Assembly: GCA_900549415.1 (NCBI GenBank)
Contig: URNX01000019.1
Location: 1 to 57,928 of the forward strand
Origin: an uncultured bacterium
GTDB lineage: Bacteria > Verrucomicrobiota > Lentisphaeria > Victivallales > UBA1829
Direction: 5' to 3'
Length of the DNA stretch: 57,928 nt
Positions within the stretch are counted from its first letter, which is position 1, and every line of letters starts with the position of its first letter. Of this stretch, positions 42,658 to 50,300 are shown piece after piece. The notes below the pieces were generated by a model. That model had not been told where the DNA came from. It ran no database searches and worked only from the letters and a program-made list of their open reading frames with translations. Both the position numbers and the translations under genes were made by a program.

Positions 42658-43554
42658 ATGAAGGTTCTTGACAATCCAGCCGTTTTCGATCATCCGGACG
42701 TCTACATGTTTCAGAACAGCGACGGCTGCCGCCTGTTTCACTCGACCTCGCAGAAGGAAGTCCGGAAAATCGACCTGAGGAATCCGCACTGCCGCCAGCC
42801 GCTCTTCATTCCCGGACTCTTCCGCGGACGCGTCAACGACCGTTACCACTACATACAGGAAAAAAGTCCGCACCTCGGAATCGAATACGTCCGCGCCGGG
42901 TCTCTCGCCGTGCGGCAGGAGGGACGCTGCTTTCTGCTCGAACCCGGCGACGCCTTCCTTCTTCATCCCGGCGAATGCAGCGAAGTCATGACCGGACCCG
43001 CCGGATTCTGCATCAAAGACTCCTTTCAGGTGCGCGGAGAACTTCTTAACGCCTACCTCGAATTAACCGGACTGAACCGCCGGGAATATGTCGGAAATTT
43101 TGACTGGAGGAAATTCGAAGAAATACTTGATCGTCTCGGAAACGGCAAAGAGCATACTCCAGCCGAAAACAGCATTCTCACTTACGGAGTGCTTCAGCTG
43201 CTCGCTTATCCGGTCCCGTCGCCGTCACCGGAACCGGAAATCGTCGGGCTGGCAGAATTCATGCGTGACAATCTCGAAAAAGACCTCTGCACGGAAGCAC
43301 TCATGCGGCAAAGCGGACTCTCCAAACGCGAACTCAACTCGAAATTCCGTGCAGTCTACGGCAAAACTCCGCATCAGCATCTCATCGGGCTGCGCATGGA
43401 AAAGGCGAAGCGGCTGCTCGCGGAGGAACGCGGACTGTCCATCAAGGAGATCGCGCAGATGACCGGCTGGCAGAATCCGCTCAATTTTTCCTCCGCTTTC
43501 CGGAAGTTCACCGGAACCGGACCGCGTGAATTCAGGGAAGCGGTCCGCCGTTGA
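42658..43554 (+). CDS. AraC-family regulator of cassette C
   Basis: The 298-residue regulator has a cupin N-terminal domain (about residues 50-165; EPGDAFLLHPGECSEV) and C-terminal HTH motifs (about 200-295; LCTEALMRQSGLSKRELNS and IKEIAQMTGWQNPLNFSSAF). It is divergent from the GH39-like/pseudopilin/GH42-like operon, and is therefore its likely regulator. AGAGGA precedes the ATG. The final 23 bp overlap the convergent CDF gene. Confidence 0.9.
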   Translation: MKVLDNPAVFDHPDVYMFQNSDGCRLFHSTSQKEVRKIDLRNPHCRQPLFIPGLFRGRVNDRYHYIQEKSPHLGIEYVRAGSLAVRQEGRCFLLEPGDAFLLHPGECSEVMTGPAGFCIKDSFQVRGELLNAYLELTGLNRREYVGNFDWRKFEEILDRLGNGKEHTPAENSILTYGVLQLLAYPVPSPSPEPEIVGLAEFMRDNLEKDLCTEALMRQSGLSKRELNSKFRAVYGKTPHQHLIGLRMEKAKRLLAEERGLSIKEIAQMTGWQNPLNFSSAFRKFTGTGPREFREAVRR

Positions 43555-44449
43555 ACGGTTCCACGTGAATCACGACATCCGTCACTTCCGGTATCGCATC
43601 CAGAATCGCCCGGCGGACGCGGTGCGAGAGCGCATGACCGTCGCGCACCGTCATCTCCGGATCAACAAGAATATGCAGATCCGCCAACGACGACGCCCCC
43701 ACCTGGCGGCAGCGCACCTGATGCACACTCCGGACGCCCTCCACCGAAAGCGCAATCCATTTCAGTTTTGCTTCGCGTTCCGGATTGCCCGCGTCGGATA
43801 GTTCAAGCAGAGTCGGCTTCACGATCTTCCAGGCGGCATGGAAAATAAAGATTGAAACAAGAATCGCCCCAACGGGGTCGATGAAGTGCAGATCCGGGAA
43901 AAAATATGCAAGGGAAATTGCAATCGCGGCGGGAATGGAGCTGATCGCATCGCTCCGGTGATGCCACGCATTCGCCTCCACGGCTTTCGAATTCAGCTTC
44001 CGCGCTTCGCGGCGCGTCCAGCGGAACAACCATTCTTTTGAAAAAATCGAGAAGAGAGCGATGAAAAACGCAGGAAGCCCGGGACCTCCGCTGTCGTTCT
44101 CCGAACGCAGAGTCGCAACCGCATCGCTCACAAGTCCGAGCGCAACCAGTGCAAGCGCAATGCCGATGAACGCCGAAACCAGCGTCTCGATCTTGCCGTG
44201 TCCGTACGGATGCGAACTGTCCGGCGGAGCGGACCAGTATTTCACCCCGAAAATCACCGCAAGGTCAGTTGCAAGATCGGAAAGACTGTGCACGGCGTCC
44301 GCTATCAACGCCTGGCTTCGGAACACAACGCCGCCAACCGCTTTTGCAACCGTCAGCAGGACATTCACAAACAGTCCGACCAACGTCACAAAGCGGACCC
44401 GCCGCACCATTTCCGTTTCAGAAACGGCCGTTTTCCCGGTCTCCGCCAT
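43532..44449 (-). CDS. Cation diffusion facilitator (CDF) family transporter
   Basis: The 305-residue protein has six membrane helices and a cytoplasmic C-terminal metallochaperone-like domain, as in ZitB/FieF. The metal-site motifs are HSLSDLATD in helix 2 and HHRSDAISS in helix 5. These proteins export zinc, iron, manganese or cobalt using proton antiport. It is preceded by the spermidine-synthase-like gene 3 bp upstream. The last 23 bp overlap the AraC gene of cassette C on the other strand. Confidence 0.93.
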   Translation of the reverse strand: MAETGKTAVSETEMVRRVRFVTLVGLFVNVLLTVAKAVGGVVFRSQALIADAVHSLSDLATDLAVIFGVKYWSAPPDSSHPYGHGKIETLVSAFIGIALALVALGLVSDAVATLRSENDSGGPGLPAFFIALFSIFSKEWLFRWTRREARKLNSKAVEANAWHHRSDAISSIPAAIAISLAYFFPDLHFIDPVGAILVSIFIFHAAWKIVKPTLLELSDAGNPEREAKLKWIALSVEGVRSVHQVRCRQVGASSLADLHILVDPEMTVRDGHALSHRVRRAILDAIPEVTDVVIHVEPFNGGPLP

Positions 44450-44452
44450 TCA

Positions 44453-45298
44453 TCAATCTTCTTCCGGTTCGAAACGTTTCGTCCAGAACGGAGGCAGGAC
44501 AAACGCCGCCTTGTGAACCGCCATCGAATACATCTTGAGACGACGCACAAAAGCTCCGATCGGGCGGCGGCAGGGCGTCTCGACCCCATGATCGTCACAC
44601 CCGAAACAGAGTCCGGCGGAACCGCCCGGGCGGCTCGGAACCGGAACTGTGCAGTAGCCGGCGTTGACAAAAAGTTTCTGAATCATGCGGAACTGCGCTT
44701 CCGCAACTTCCGGAGCAAGCAGGCAGGACTCCGCCTGAACCGCCAGAATGCCGCACGGACGCAGCGCCTTCTTGCAGTCGGAAAGAAACGGTTCCTTGAA
44801 CAGCTGCGCGCTCTCCACAAGGATCAGATCATACGAACACGGATGTGTCTTCACAAACGCGGAACCGCCGATCAGATGCATGTCGACCCGCGAATCGTTC
44901 ATCACCTTGTCCACCCACGGGAAGAAACGTGAACACTGGTTCACGACCTCTTCATCGCGTTCACAGACGTCAATATGTTCGATGCAGGAGTGCTTCAGCA
45001 GCTCGCGCACAAGAGCCCCGGTTCCGCCGCCGATCACAAGAACATTCTCCGGCTCCGGATGCGCAAAGGCGGCGATGTGCGTCTGCATTTCATTGATGAC
45101 GAACTCGTCCGACTCCGCAAGGGCAATGCGTCCGTCGAGCGCAACCATCTTCCCGAATCCCTCGCCTTTGAAGATCTCCAGCAGATGATAATCGGTTTCG
45201 ACGGCGTCCAGCGCCTCCAGAATGCGGATGGAAAGCGCACATCCCGGACGGGACGGGCACGGTTCGGTAAAATAGCCTTCCTTGAAAATTTCGCTCAT
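44453..45298 (-). CDS. Spermidine-synthase-like protein with altered active site
   Basis: The 281-residue protein has the two-part fold of spermidine synthase: a beta-rich N-terminal part (residues 1-50) and a Rossmann methyltransferase-like core with VLVIGGGTGALVRELLKH and MIQKLFVNAGYCTVPVPS. Two key positions differ: the usual GGGDGG is GGGTGA, and the DSSDP catalytic region reads VESAQL, so the catalytic Asp is replaced by Glu and the putrescine-binding Asp by Gln. It may use another amine, or may not be an aminopropyltransferase. Start 45298 follows AAGGGAG; an upstream in-frame ATG at 45334 is rejected. Confidence 0.8.
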   Translation of the reverse strand: MSEIFKEGYFTEPCPSRPGCALSIRILEALDAVETDYHLLEIFKGEGFGKMVALDGRIALAESDEFVINEMQTHIAAFAHPEPENVLVIGGGTGALVRELLKHSCIEHIDVCERDEEVVNQCSRFFPWVDKVMNDSRVDMHLIGGSAFVKTHPCSYDLILVESAQLFKEPFLSDCKKALRPCGILAVQAESCLLAPEVAEAQFRMIQKLFVNAGYCTVPVPSRPGGSAGLCFGCDDHGVETPCRRPIGAFVRRLKMYSMAVHKAAFVLPPFWTKRFEPEED

Positions 45299-45324
45299 AA
45301 TTTGCTCCCTTCTATAACGAGAAT

Positions 45325-45359
45325 GGCGCCGCATGCCGAAAATTCAGCACTGCGACGCC
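45325..45359. promoter_or_regulatory. Long hairpin between the PpiD-like and speE-like genes
   Basis: GGCGCCGCATGC (45325-45336) pairs with GCACTGCGACGCC (45347-45359), giving about 12 pairs with one G-T and one bulge. No U-run follows. It could stabilise or uncouple the two parts of the transcript. Confidence 0.4.
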
Positions 45360-45382
45360 GACCCTCTGAAAAAACAGTTTCT

Positions 45383-47038
45383 TTACTGCGCCTGATTGGA
45401 GCGCTGCATGTAGTTGCGCGTGTTCATCATGATCCAGGCCTGGAACGAATTGAGAACCGCGTACTGCTTCATCTGTTTGTAGTTTTCGGAAAGTTTTGCA
45501 CTCTCCTTTGCGAGTTCCTCCGCAGTCGGCATCGTGCGAGAGGAAACGAAAATCATGAACACGCCGTCCGGAAGATCAACCGTGCGCGAAAGCTTTCCGG
45601 TCTCAGTCTTGAAAGCGAGCGACATGATGATTCCGGCATTCTCCTTCGGCTGGTTCTCCTGAGAGAATGCGGGAACATCTTTTACAACGGCGTCTTTGGC
45701 GAGCGCGGCAAGCTGCGCGGCGGGATTCTTCGCCTTGTTCATTTCAAGCACAAAATTGCGCGCCTTTTCCTGCGCGGTCGAAACCGCCTTGCCGTTCAGC
45801 CATGCTTCGCGGACTTTTGCGGCAACAGCCTTGTACTCGGAAGGAGCGGCGGCTTTCCGGTCGGAAACGACTGCAACGAACACCGCGCGATCGCCTTCCA
45901 CAGTCTTGGTGATCGGGGAACGCTCCGGAAGCCCTACAATCGCTTCCACCAGACGCGGCTCGCGTCCGACGTTGTCCATGCCGGCGGATTCCGCATTGAA
46001 CCATCCGCTCTCCGCAACGGCGAGCTTGTTTGCCGCGGCGCACTGAACGAATGCGGCGGCATATCCCGCTGCATCGGTCTCGGCAGTCGCATCATAGAGA
46101 GCTTCGCGGAAATCGCGTCCGGCTTTGCGGGCGAGTTTGACCGCTTCCGCCTTTTTGAGCTTTTCGGTAATCTGTTTTGTCGCGGAAGCCAGCGGAGCGG
46201 TCTTGCCGTTCTTGGTGAATTCCGCTTTGTGCGAATCATAATACTTCTTCACGGCATCCGGTGCGAGTTTGACCTGATCCATGTAACTGTTGTAATTGAA
46301 GCGGACCACTTTCGCTTTGAACTGCGGAAGAGTCATGAAGAGCTGCGGGTTCGCCTTGTGGAACGCTTGGAGTTCGGCTTCGGTCGGCTTGAGCTGTTTC
46401 TTCATCGTCTCAAAGGGGAAAAGAACCGTCTTGACGTTGATTTTTTCGAGAACCGAACGTCCAAAGTCTGCGACTTCGTTCTGCGTCACGACAACGTCGC
46501 TTCCGGCGGCAGTGGAGAGTGCGAAAATGGTCAGCAGGTTGCGGACCGCATTATCCAGATCAAGGGCGTTGTAACCCAGCGGCTGAAGCATCTCTTTTTC
46601 ATACGTCTGAAACTTTTCCGCACTGAACTTGCCGTCCGCCCCGGCGAATGCGGGAAGTGCGCGGAGATATTCGCCGATGCGTTCCTCCGGAACCGAGATT
46701 CCCATCTGTTTTGCGACGGAGAGCAGAACCGCTCTCTGAAACGCCTCTTCGATCTGCTGTTCGTCAAGACCGTTCATTGCGGGCTTCACGCCGTAGTTCG
46801 CCGCCATGAGCAGGGAGTAGTCGCGAACCATATCCATCAGTTCGCCGCGGGTAATGTCCTTCTCAAAAACCGATCCCACGACGGCGTTCGGAGACATGGG
46901 GTTTGTTCCGAAGAGAATGTTTCCGCTCGCGCCCGGCGTGAAAAACCAGACGAACGAAATGATGATGACGGCCGTGAATAAGCCGAACAGAATGCGGCTG
47001 TGCTTGACAAGCACATTGTTCATTTTGGAAATGACCAT
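45383..47038 (-). CDS. PpiD/SurA-like periplasmic folding chaperone
   Basis: The 551-residue protein has one N-terminal membrane anchor (ILFGLFTAVIIISFVWFF, about residues 16-33), a long SurA_N-type helical part to about residue 300 (GLDEQQIEEAFQRAVLLS), and a parvulin-like region with ESGWFNAESAGM and a further helical tail. This is the layout of PpiD, an inner-membrane-anchored periplasmic chaperone for outer-membrane proteins. Start 47038 has an AAGGA site; an in-frame ATG 34 codons earlier is upstream of the promoter. Confidence 0.85.
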   Translation of the reverse strand: MVISKMNNVLVKHSRILFGLFTAVIIISFVWFFTPGASGNILFGTNPMSPNAVVGSVFEKDITRGELMDMVRDYSLLMAANYGVKPAMNGLDEQQIEEAFQRAVLLSVAKQMGISVPEERIGEYLRALPAFAGADGKFSAEKFQTYEKEMLQPLGYNALDLDNAVRNLLTIFALSTAAGSDVVVTQNEVADFGRSVLEKINVKTVLFPFETMKKQLKPTEAELQAFHKANPQLFMTLPQFKAKVVRFNYNSYMDQVKLAPDAVKKYYDSHKAEFTKNGKTAPLASATKQITEKLKKAEAVKLARKAGRDFREALYDATAETDAAGYAAAFVQCAAANKLAVAESGWFNAESAGMDNVGREPRLVEAIVGLPERSPITKTVEGDRAVFVAVVSDRKAAAPSEYKAVAAKVREAWLNGKAVSTAQEKARNFVLEMNKAKNPAAQLAALAKDAVVKDVPAFSQENQPKENAGIIMSLAFKTETGKLSRTVDLPDGVFMIFVSSRTMPTAEELAKESAKLSENYKQMKQYAVLNSFQAWIMMNTRNYMQRSNQAQ

Positions 47039-47088
47039 GGTTGTTCCTTTATATAATGATTTTCTCTTTTTTGCTTCATAAGTTCGAT

Positions 47089-47117
47089 AATCTAATACAG
47101 CTTTTCCGTTTCTGCAA
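47089..47117 (-). promoter_or_regulatory. Promoter of the PpiD-like gene
   Basis: On the minus strand TTGCAG (47117-47112), 17-bp spacer, TAGATT (47094-47089), 50 bp before the start at 47038. Confidence 0.6.
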
Positions 47118-47142
47118 GCGCAAAAACAAAAAAAATGCAATC

Positions 47143-47173
47143 TTTACGGTTGACACCTCTGTTCCTCCGTAAA
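47143..47173. promoter_or_regulatory. Inverted repeat with embedded -35 ahead of the terminase-like gene
   Basis: TTTACGG (47143-47149) and CCGTAAA (47167-47173) are inverted, 17 bp apart. A consensus TTGACA (47150-47155) lies between them, but the expected -10 position reads AAAACA, so any promoter here would be weak or activated. The repeat is a candidate operator. Confidence 0.4.
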
Positions 47174-47190
47174 AAACAAGAGGAGATTCC

Positions 47191-47541
47191 ATGAAACCAC
47201 TGACTCTTTCCGCGTTCCGCAAAGCGGCTCAGGGCACTTACGGCAACATCAGCGCCATCGCCCGAAAGCTTGCCGTCCCGCGCTCTTCACTTTACGACTT
47301 CATCCGCGCCAACCCCGATGCAGGTGAACTGATAGTCTCCCTCCGGGAAGAATTCGACGACCTCGCCGAAGAGCAAATTCAGAAGCTGATTCTCGAAGGC
47401 GACCGTTCGCTTCTGCGCTTTTACGCCTCCACAAAACTCCGCGCCCGCGGCTACCGCAAGGAGGATGACGCAGAAACCGCCCCGCCCGAAATCCGCATTC
47501 ATCTCACCGGTGCTCCCGAAAAACCGCTTCTCGACGCATAA
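47191..47541 (+). CDS. Phage terminase small-subunit-like HTH protein
   Basis: The 116-residue protein has a helix-turn-helix (about residues 18-40, GNISAIARKLAVPRSSLYDF) followed by a helical segment ending FYASTKLRARGY, a pattern typical of small terminase subunits (HTH, then a FYLKTKGK-like helix). The tail is acidic and Pro-rich. No phage genes are nearby, so it may be a domesticated phage protein or a small DNA-binding regulator. AGAGGAG precedes the ATG. Confidence 0.6.
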   Translation: MKPLTLSAFRKAAQGTYGNISAIARKLAVPRSSLYDFIRANPDAGELIVSLREEFDDLAEEQIQKLILEGDRSLLRFYASTKLRARGYRKEDDAETAPPEIRIHLTGAPEKPLLDA

Positions 47542-47565
47542 ATCGAAAAAACAGCCGTTCCATAT

Positions 47566-47594
47566 TTGCAATTTCCCGGCGAACCTGTTATATT
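47566..47594 (+). promoter_or_regulatory. Promoter of the CNNM pair
   Basis: TTGCAA (47566-47571), 17-bp spacer, TATATT (47589-47594), 49 bp before the start at 47643. Confidence 0.7.
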
Positions 47595-47642
47595 AAATAA
47601 ATTTACAACTCATTCGGGAGGTTCCGCCGGAAACGGCACTGT

Positions 47643-48950
47643 ATGGACGGTTATTTATTTCTGATTCTGCAATTCATTCTGCTGATCGTGCTGATCGCAG
47701 GCTCCGCATTTTTCTCCAGCTGTGAAATGGCGCTCTTCTCTCTCGGACGCGCAAAAGTTGCGACTTACAAGGACGATCCCTCCCCCGCAAAACGGAGAAT
47801 CTATTTTCTCCTGGACAACTACAACCGCACCCTCGTTTCCATCATTCTCTCGAATATGTTCGTCAACAGCTGCATCTCCATGCTGAACGACACGGTGATT
47901 CACAACACCGGACTGACCGGAGTCGCGGCGACCGTCGCCTCCGCGGTCATCGGCATTCTGATCCTGCTGCTGTTCGGCGAAATCACCCCTATGACCCTCG
48001 CATACGTCTACTGCGATCCCTGGTCGAAAATCGTCGCCGCCCCCGTCTGCCTCATGCGCACGATTCTCTTTCCGGTCGTCTGGTGCGCGGAAAAAATCTG
48101 CGACAAGATTCTCGACATCCTCGGACGCCGCAAGTCCGTCCCCCTCACCCACGAGGAGTTCGATTCCTACATCGACACCTGCACCCGCAACGGAGCGTTC
48201 ACCGGAGCGGAAAAGGAACTGCTGAAGGAGACGCTTGACTTCTGCGCGCGTGAAGTCTCCGAAATCATGCTTCCCGTCAACTCGCTCGGATTCATCCGGA
48301 GCGACTCCTCCGCAAAGGAGATCCGGGAACTGCTCTTCAGCCGCAAATATCTGTACTCGCTCGTCGGAAACAAAAACATGGAAACGGCGTCGCAGCTGAT
48401 GCCGTCGCGCGATTTCTTTGCGCTCCCGCCGGAACGCCGCGCCCGCTGGCTCTCCAGCGGAATTGTGCGTGAAGCCGTGTTCATTCCCGAACAGGCGACC
48501 GTCATCCATGCTCTGCGTACCCTGAACGCGAAAAAAATCGCCGCCGCGCTCGTCTCCGATGAATACGGCGTCACCGTCGGTCTCATCTCCCGCGCATGCA
48601 TCTACGCCGCGCTGACCGGAAACGTCATCGGCGGCGAGAAGAGTCTGCCGACCGAACCGCTGATGTCAAAACAGAATGTCTGGCTCTACGACGGGCTGAC
48701 GCCGATCGAATGCGTTATGGACGACACCGGCTGGCGTCCGGAGCGGGAATTTGAATCCGCCACGCTGAACGGAGTTTTCTGCGAACTCGCAGGGACCCTC
48801 CCCGCCAAAGACGATGAAGTGGAGTGTGACGGCTTCCGCATCCGCATTCTCGAGACACAGGGCAACCGCGCATCGAAAATTGAATTTTCACGCATTCAGA
48901 ATGAAGCCGAAGGATCCGCCGATCCGCAGGAAGGAGCCATCGTATGCTGA
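47643..48950 (+). CDS. CNNM/DUF21 (CorC-type) membrane protein
   Basis: The 435-residue protein has an N-terminal CNNM (DUF21) domain with four membrane segments (residues 1-190; AGSAFFSSCEMALFSLGRAK and FGEITPMT are the typical motifs), then a CBS-pair region (about 210-345) and a C-terminal CorC-like part (from about 370). Proteins of this family are implicated in magnesium or other cation efflux. Its stop overlaps the next gene of the same family by 7 bp. The start follows GGGAGG at about 47618 by some distance; no closer start is better. Confidence 0.88.
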   Translation: MDGYLFLILQFILLIVLIAGSAFFSSCEMALFSLGRAKVATYKDDPSPAKRRIYFLLDNYNRTLVSIILSNMFVNSCISMLNDTVIHNTGLTGVAATVASAVIGILILLLFGEITPMTLAYVYCDPWSKIVAAPVCLMRTILFPVVWCAEKICDKILDILGRRKSVPLTHEEFDSYIDTCTRNGAFTGAEKELLKETLDFCAREVSEIMLPVNSLGFIRSDSSAKEIRELLFSRKYLYSLVGNKNMETASQLMPSRDFFALPPERRARWLSSGIVREAVFIPEQATVIHALRTLNAKKIAAALVSDEYGVTVGLISRACIYAALTGNVIGGEKSLPTEPLMSKQNVWLYDGLTPIECVMDDTGWRPEREFESATLNGVFCELAGTLPAKDDEVECDGFRIRILETQGNRASKIEFSRIQNEAEGSADPQEGAIVC

Positions 48951-49921
48951 CAAGTCTTGCATTTCTTGTTTTCTTCATTCTCATGCAGGGCGTTTTCGCC
49001 GGACTCGAAACCGGCATGATCTCGATCCGCCGTCCGCGCATCGAACACGCGTATGAAAACGGAAGCCGCTCGGCAAAAATGATTCTCTTCTTCCTCGACA
49101 ACCCGGGCGTGATGATTTCGACCAGTCTGCTCGGCGTGAACATCAGCGTTGTCTGCGCTTCGCTCGCGGCGAAGAAGTTCGCGGAAAGCGCCGGTCTCTC
49201 CTCCGCCGCCGGACTGCTCGCCATGACCTGCGTCCTGAGCGTATCCATGCTGATCTGCGAAATCATCCCGAAAAGCTACTTCCGCCAGGCGCCCTGCATC
49301 CGCTGCGCAAAAATCATCTGGGTTCTCTACGGAACCTATCATATCCTCTACCTTCCGGTCCGTCTGTTCGACGCCTTCACCAGTTTTCTCAGCCGAAAGA
49401 TTGCAAAGAAGAGCAATTCCGACGAAGCGCGTTCCGCCCTGATGCGCGAGGATCTGAAGCTCTTTCTGCGCGAGAGTGAGAACGGAGGGGGTCTGCCCGC
49501 CGAAGCCGCCGCTCTGCTCGACAACGCCATCGGCTTCCACTCCGCCACCATCGCGGATATCGCAAAACCAACGGACCGCGTTATCGCCGTCTCCGCCGGC
49601 CTTCCGGTTCGCGAAGCAATGGATCTCTGCCTCAAAAAACAGCTCTCGAAGTTCCCCGTTCGCGATGACCGGACCGGAAAATGGATCGGTGTATTCTCTG
49701 CCTATCATGCCATGTTCGCAATCCGCGAAGAGGAGTGGACGCGACGGACTGCGGCGGACTGCATGCTCCCCCTGACCGGCATTTCCGCCGCCACCCCGCT
49801 GGGAGAAGCGCTGAAACAGACCAAAGGTTCCGAATCCGCCATGTTCGCCGTTCTTGACAAAAACGGTGCGCAGAGCGGCATCTTCACCTCGTTCGACCTT
49901 GCGCGCAAACTTTTTGGTTGA
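48944..49921 (+). CDS. Second CNNM/DUF21 membrane protein
   Basis: The 325-residue protein is a shorter relative of its upstream neighbour: membrane DUF21 domain (residues 1-180, QGVFAGLETGMISIRRPRIE, and CEIIPKSYFR in the EIxPK position), then a CBS-like pair (about 190-325, REAMDLCLKKQLSKFPVRD). No C-terminal CorC part is present. The overlap of 7 bp with the first gene, with AGGAG before ATG, suggests coupled translation and possibly a heterodimer. Confidence 0.88.
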   Translation: MLTSLAFLVFFILMQGVFAGLETGMISIRRPRIEHAYENGSRSAKMILFFLDNPGVMISTSLLGVNISVVCASLAAKKFAESAGLSSAAGLLAMTCVLSVSMLICEIIPKSYFRQAPCIRCAKIIWVLYGTYHILYLPVRLFDAFTSFLSRKIAKKSNSDEARSALMREDLKLFLRESENGGGLPAEAAALLDNAIGFHSATIADIAKPTDRVIAVSAGLPVREAMDLCLKKQLSKFPVRDDRTGKWIGVFSAYHAMFAIREEEWTRRTAADCMLPLTGISAATPLGEALKQTKGSESAMFAVLDKNGAQSGIFTSFDLARKLFG

Positions 49922-49938
49922 TTTTCTGCTATCCGCAT

Positions 49939-49967
49939 TTGAATTTACCCCCGAATGCGTTTATCTT
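49939..49967 (+). promoter_or_regulatory. Promoter of the Nif11-like gene
   Basis: TTGAAT (49939-49944), 17-bp spacer, TATCTT (49962-49967), 35 bp before the start at 50002. Confidence 0.6.
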
Positions 49968-50001
49968 ACCGGAATAACAGAAATCTAACAGGAGAACTCA
50001 C

Positions 50002-50289
50002 ATGTCCGTTGAAAGCGCCAGAGCATTCTGCATGAGACTGATGGCCGACGAAGAATTCCAGGCTAGCCTCGGCAAAGCCGAATCCGTCGATGCAATCAAA
50101 GAGATCATCAAAAAAGACAATTACGATTTCACTCAGCACGATCTTCTCAAGATCGTCAGTGAACTCACCGGAAAGAAAATGACCGCCGAAGAACTCGAAC
50201 ACGAAGTTGTCGGCTTCTACCGCGATGAAGTTGCGACTGGAAATCCGAAAGCCGTCGAAAACGTCACCGGCTGGTTCCGCAGCATCTGA
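50002..50289 (+). CDS. Nif11-like small protein
   Basis: This 95-residue protein begins with a Nif11-like domain: SVESARAFCMRLMADEEFQ and later NYDFTQHDLLKIVSEL, the pattern found in Nif11-class leader peptides of ribosomal natural products and in standalone nitrogen-fixation-associated proteins. No Gly-Gly cleavage site or Cys/Ser/Thr-rich core follows; the tail (KAVENVTGWFRSI) is ordinary. No lanthionine synthetase, radical SAM maturase or peptidase-ABC exporter is nearby. AGGAGA precedes the ATG; the CoA-transferase starts 11 bp after the stop. Confidence 0.8.
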   Translation: MSVESARAFCMRLMADEEFQASLGKAESVDAIKEIIKKDNYDFTQHDLLKIVSELTGKKMTAEELEHEVVGFYRDEVATGNPKAVENVTGWFRSI

Positions 50290-50300
50290 GAACTCCGCTC

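Noticed and set aside
44975..46981. Open frame of 668 codons antisense to the speE-like and PpiD-like genes
   Set aside because: It crosses two real genes and their intergenic hairpin and shows no domain.
50002..50289. Natural-product (RiPP) gene cluster around the Nif11-like gene
   Set aside because: No maturase, exporter or core peptide is present in the window, so only the domain itself is reported.
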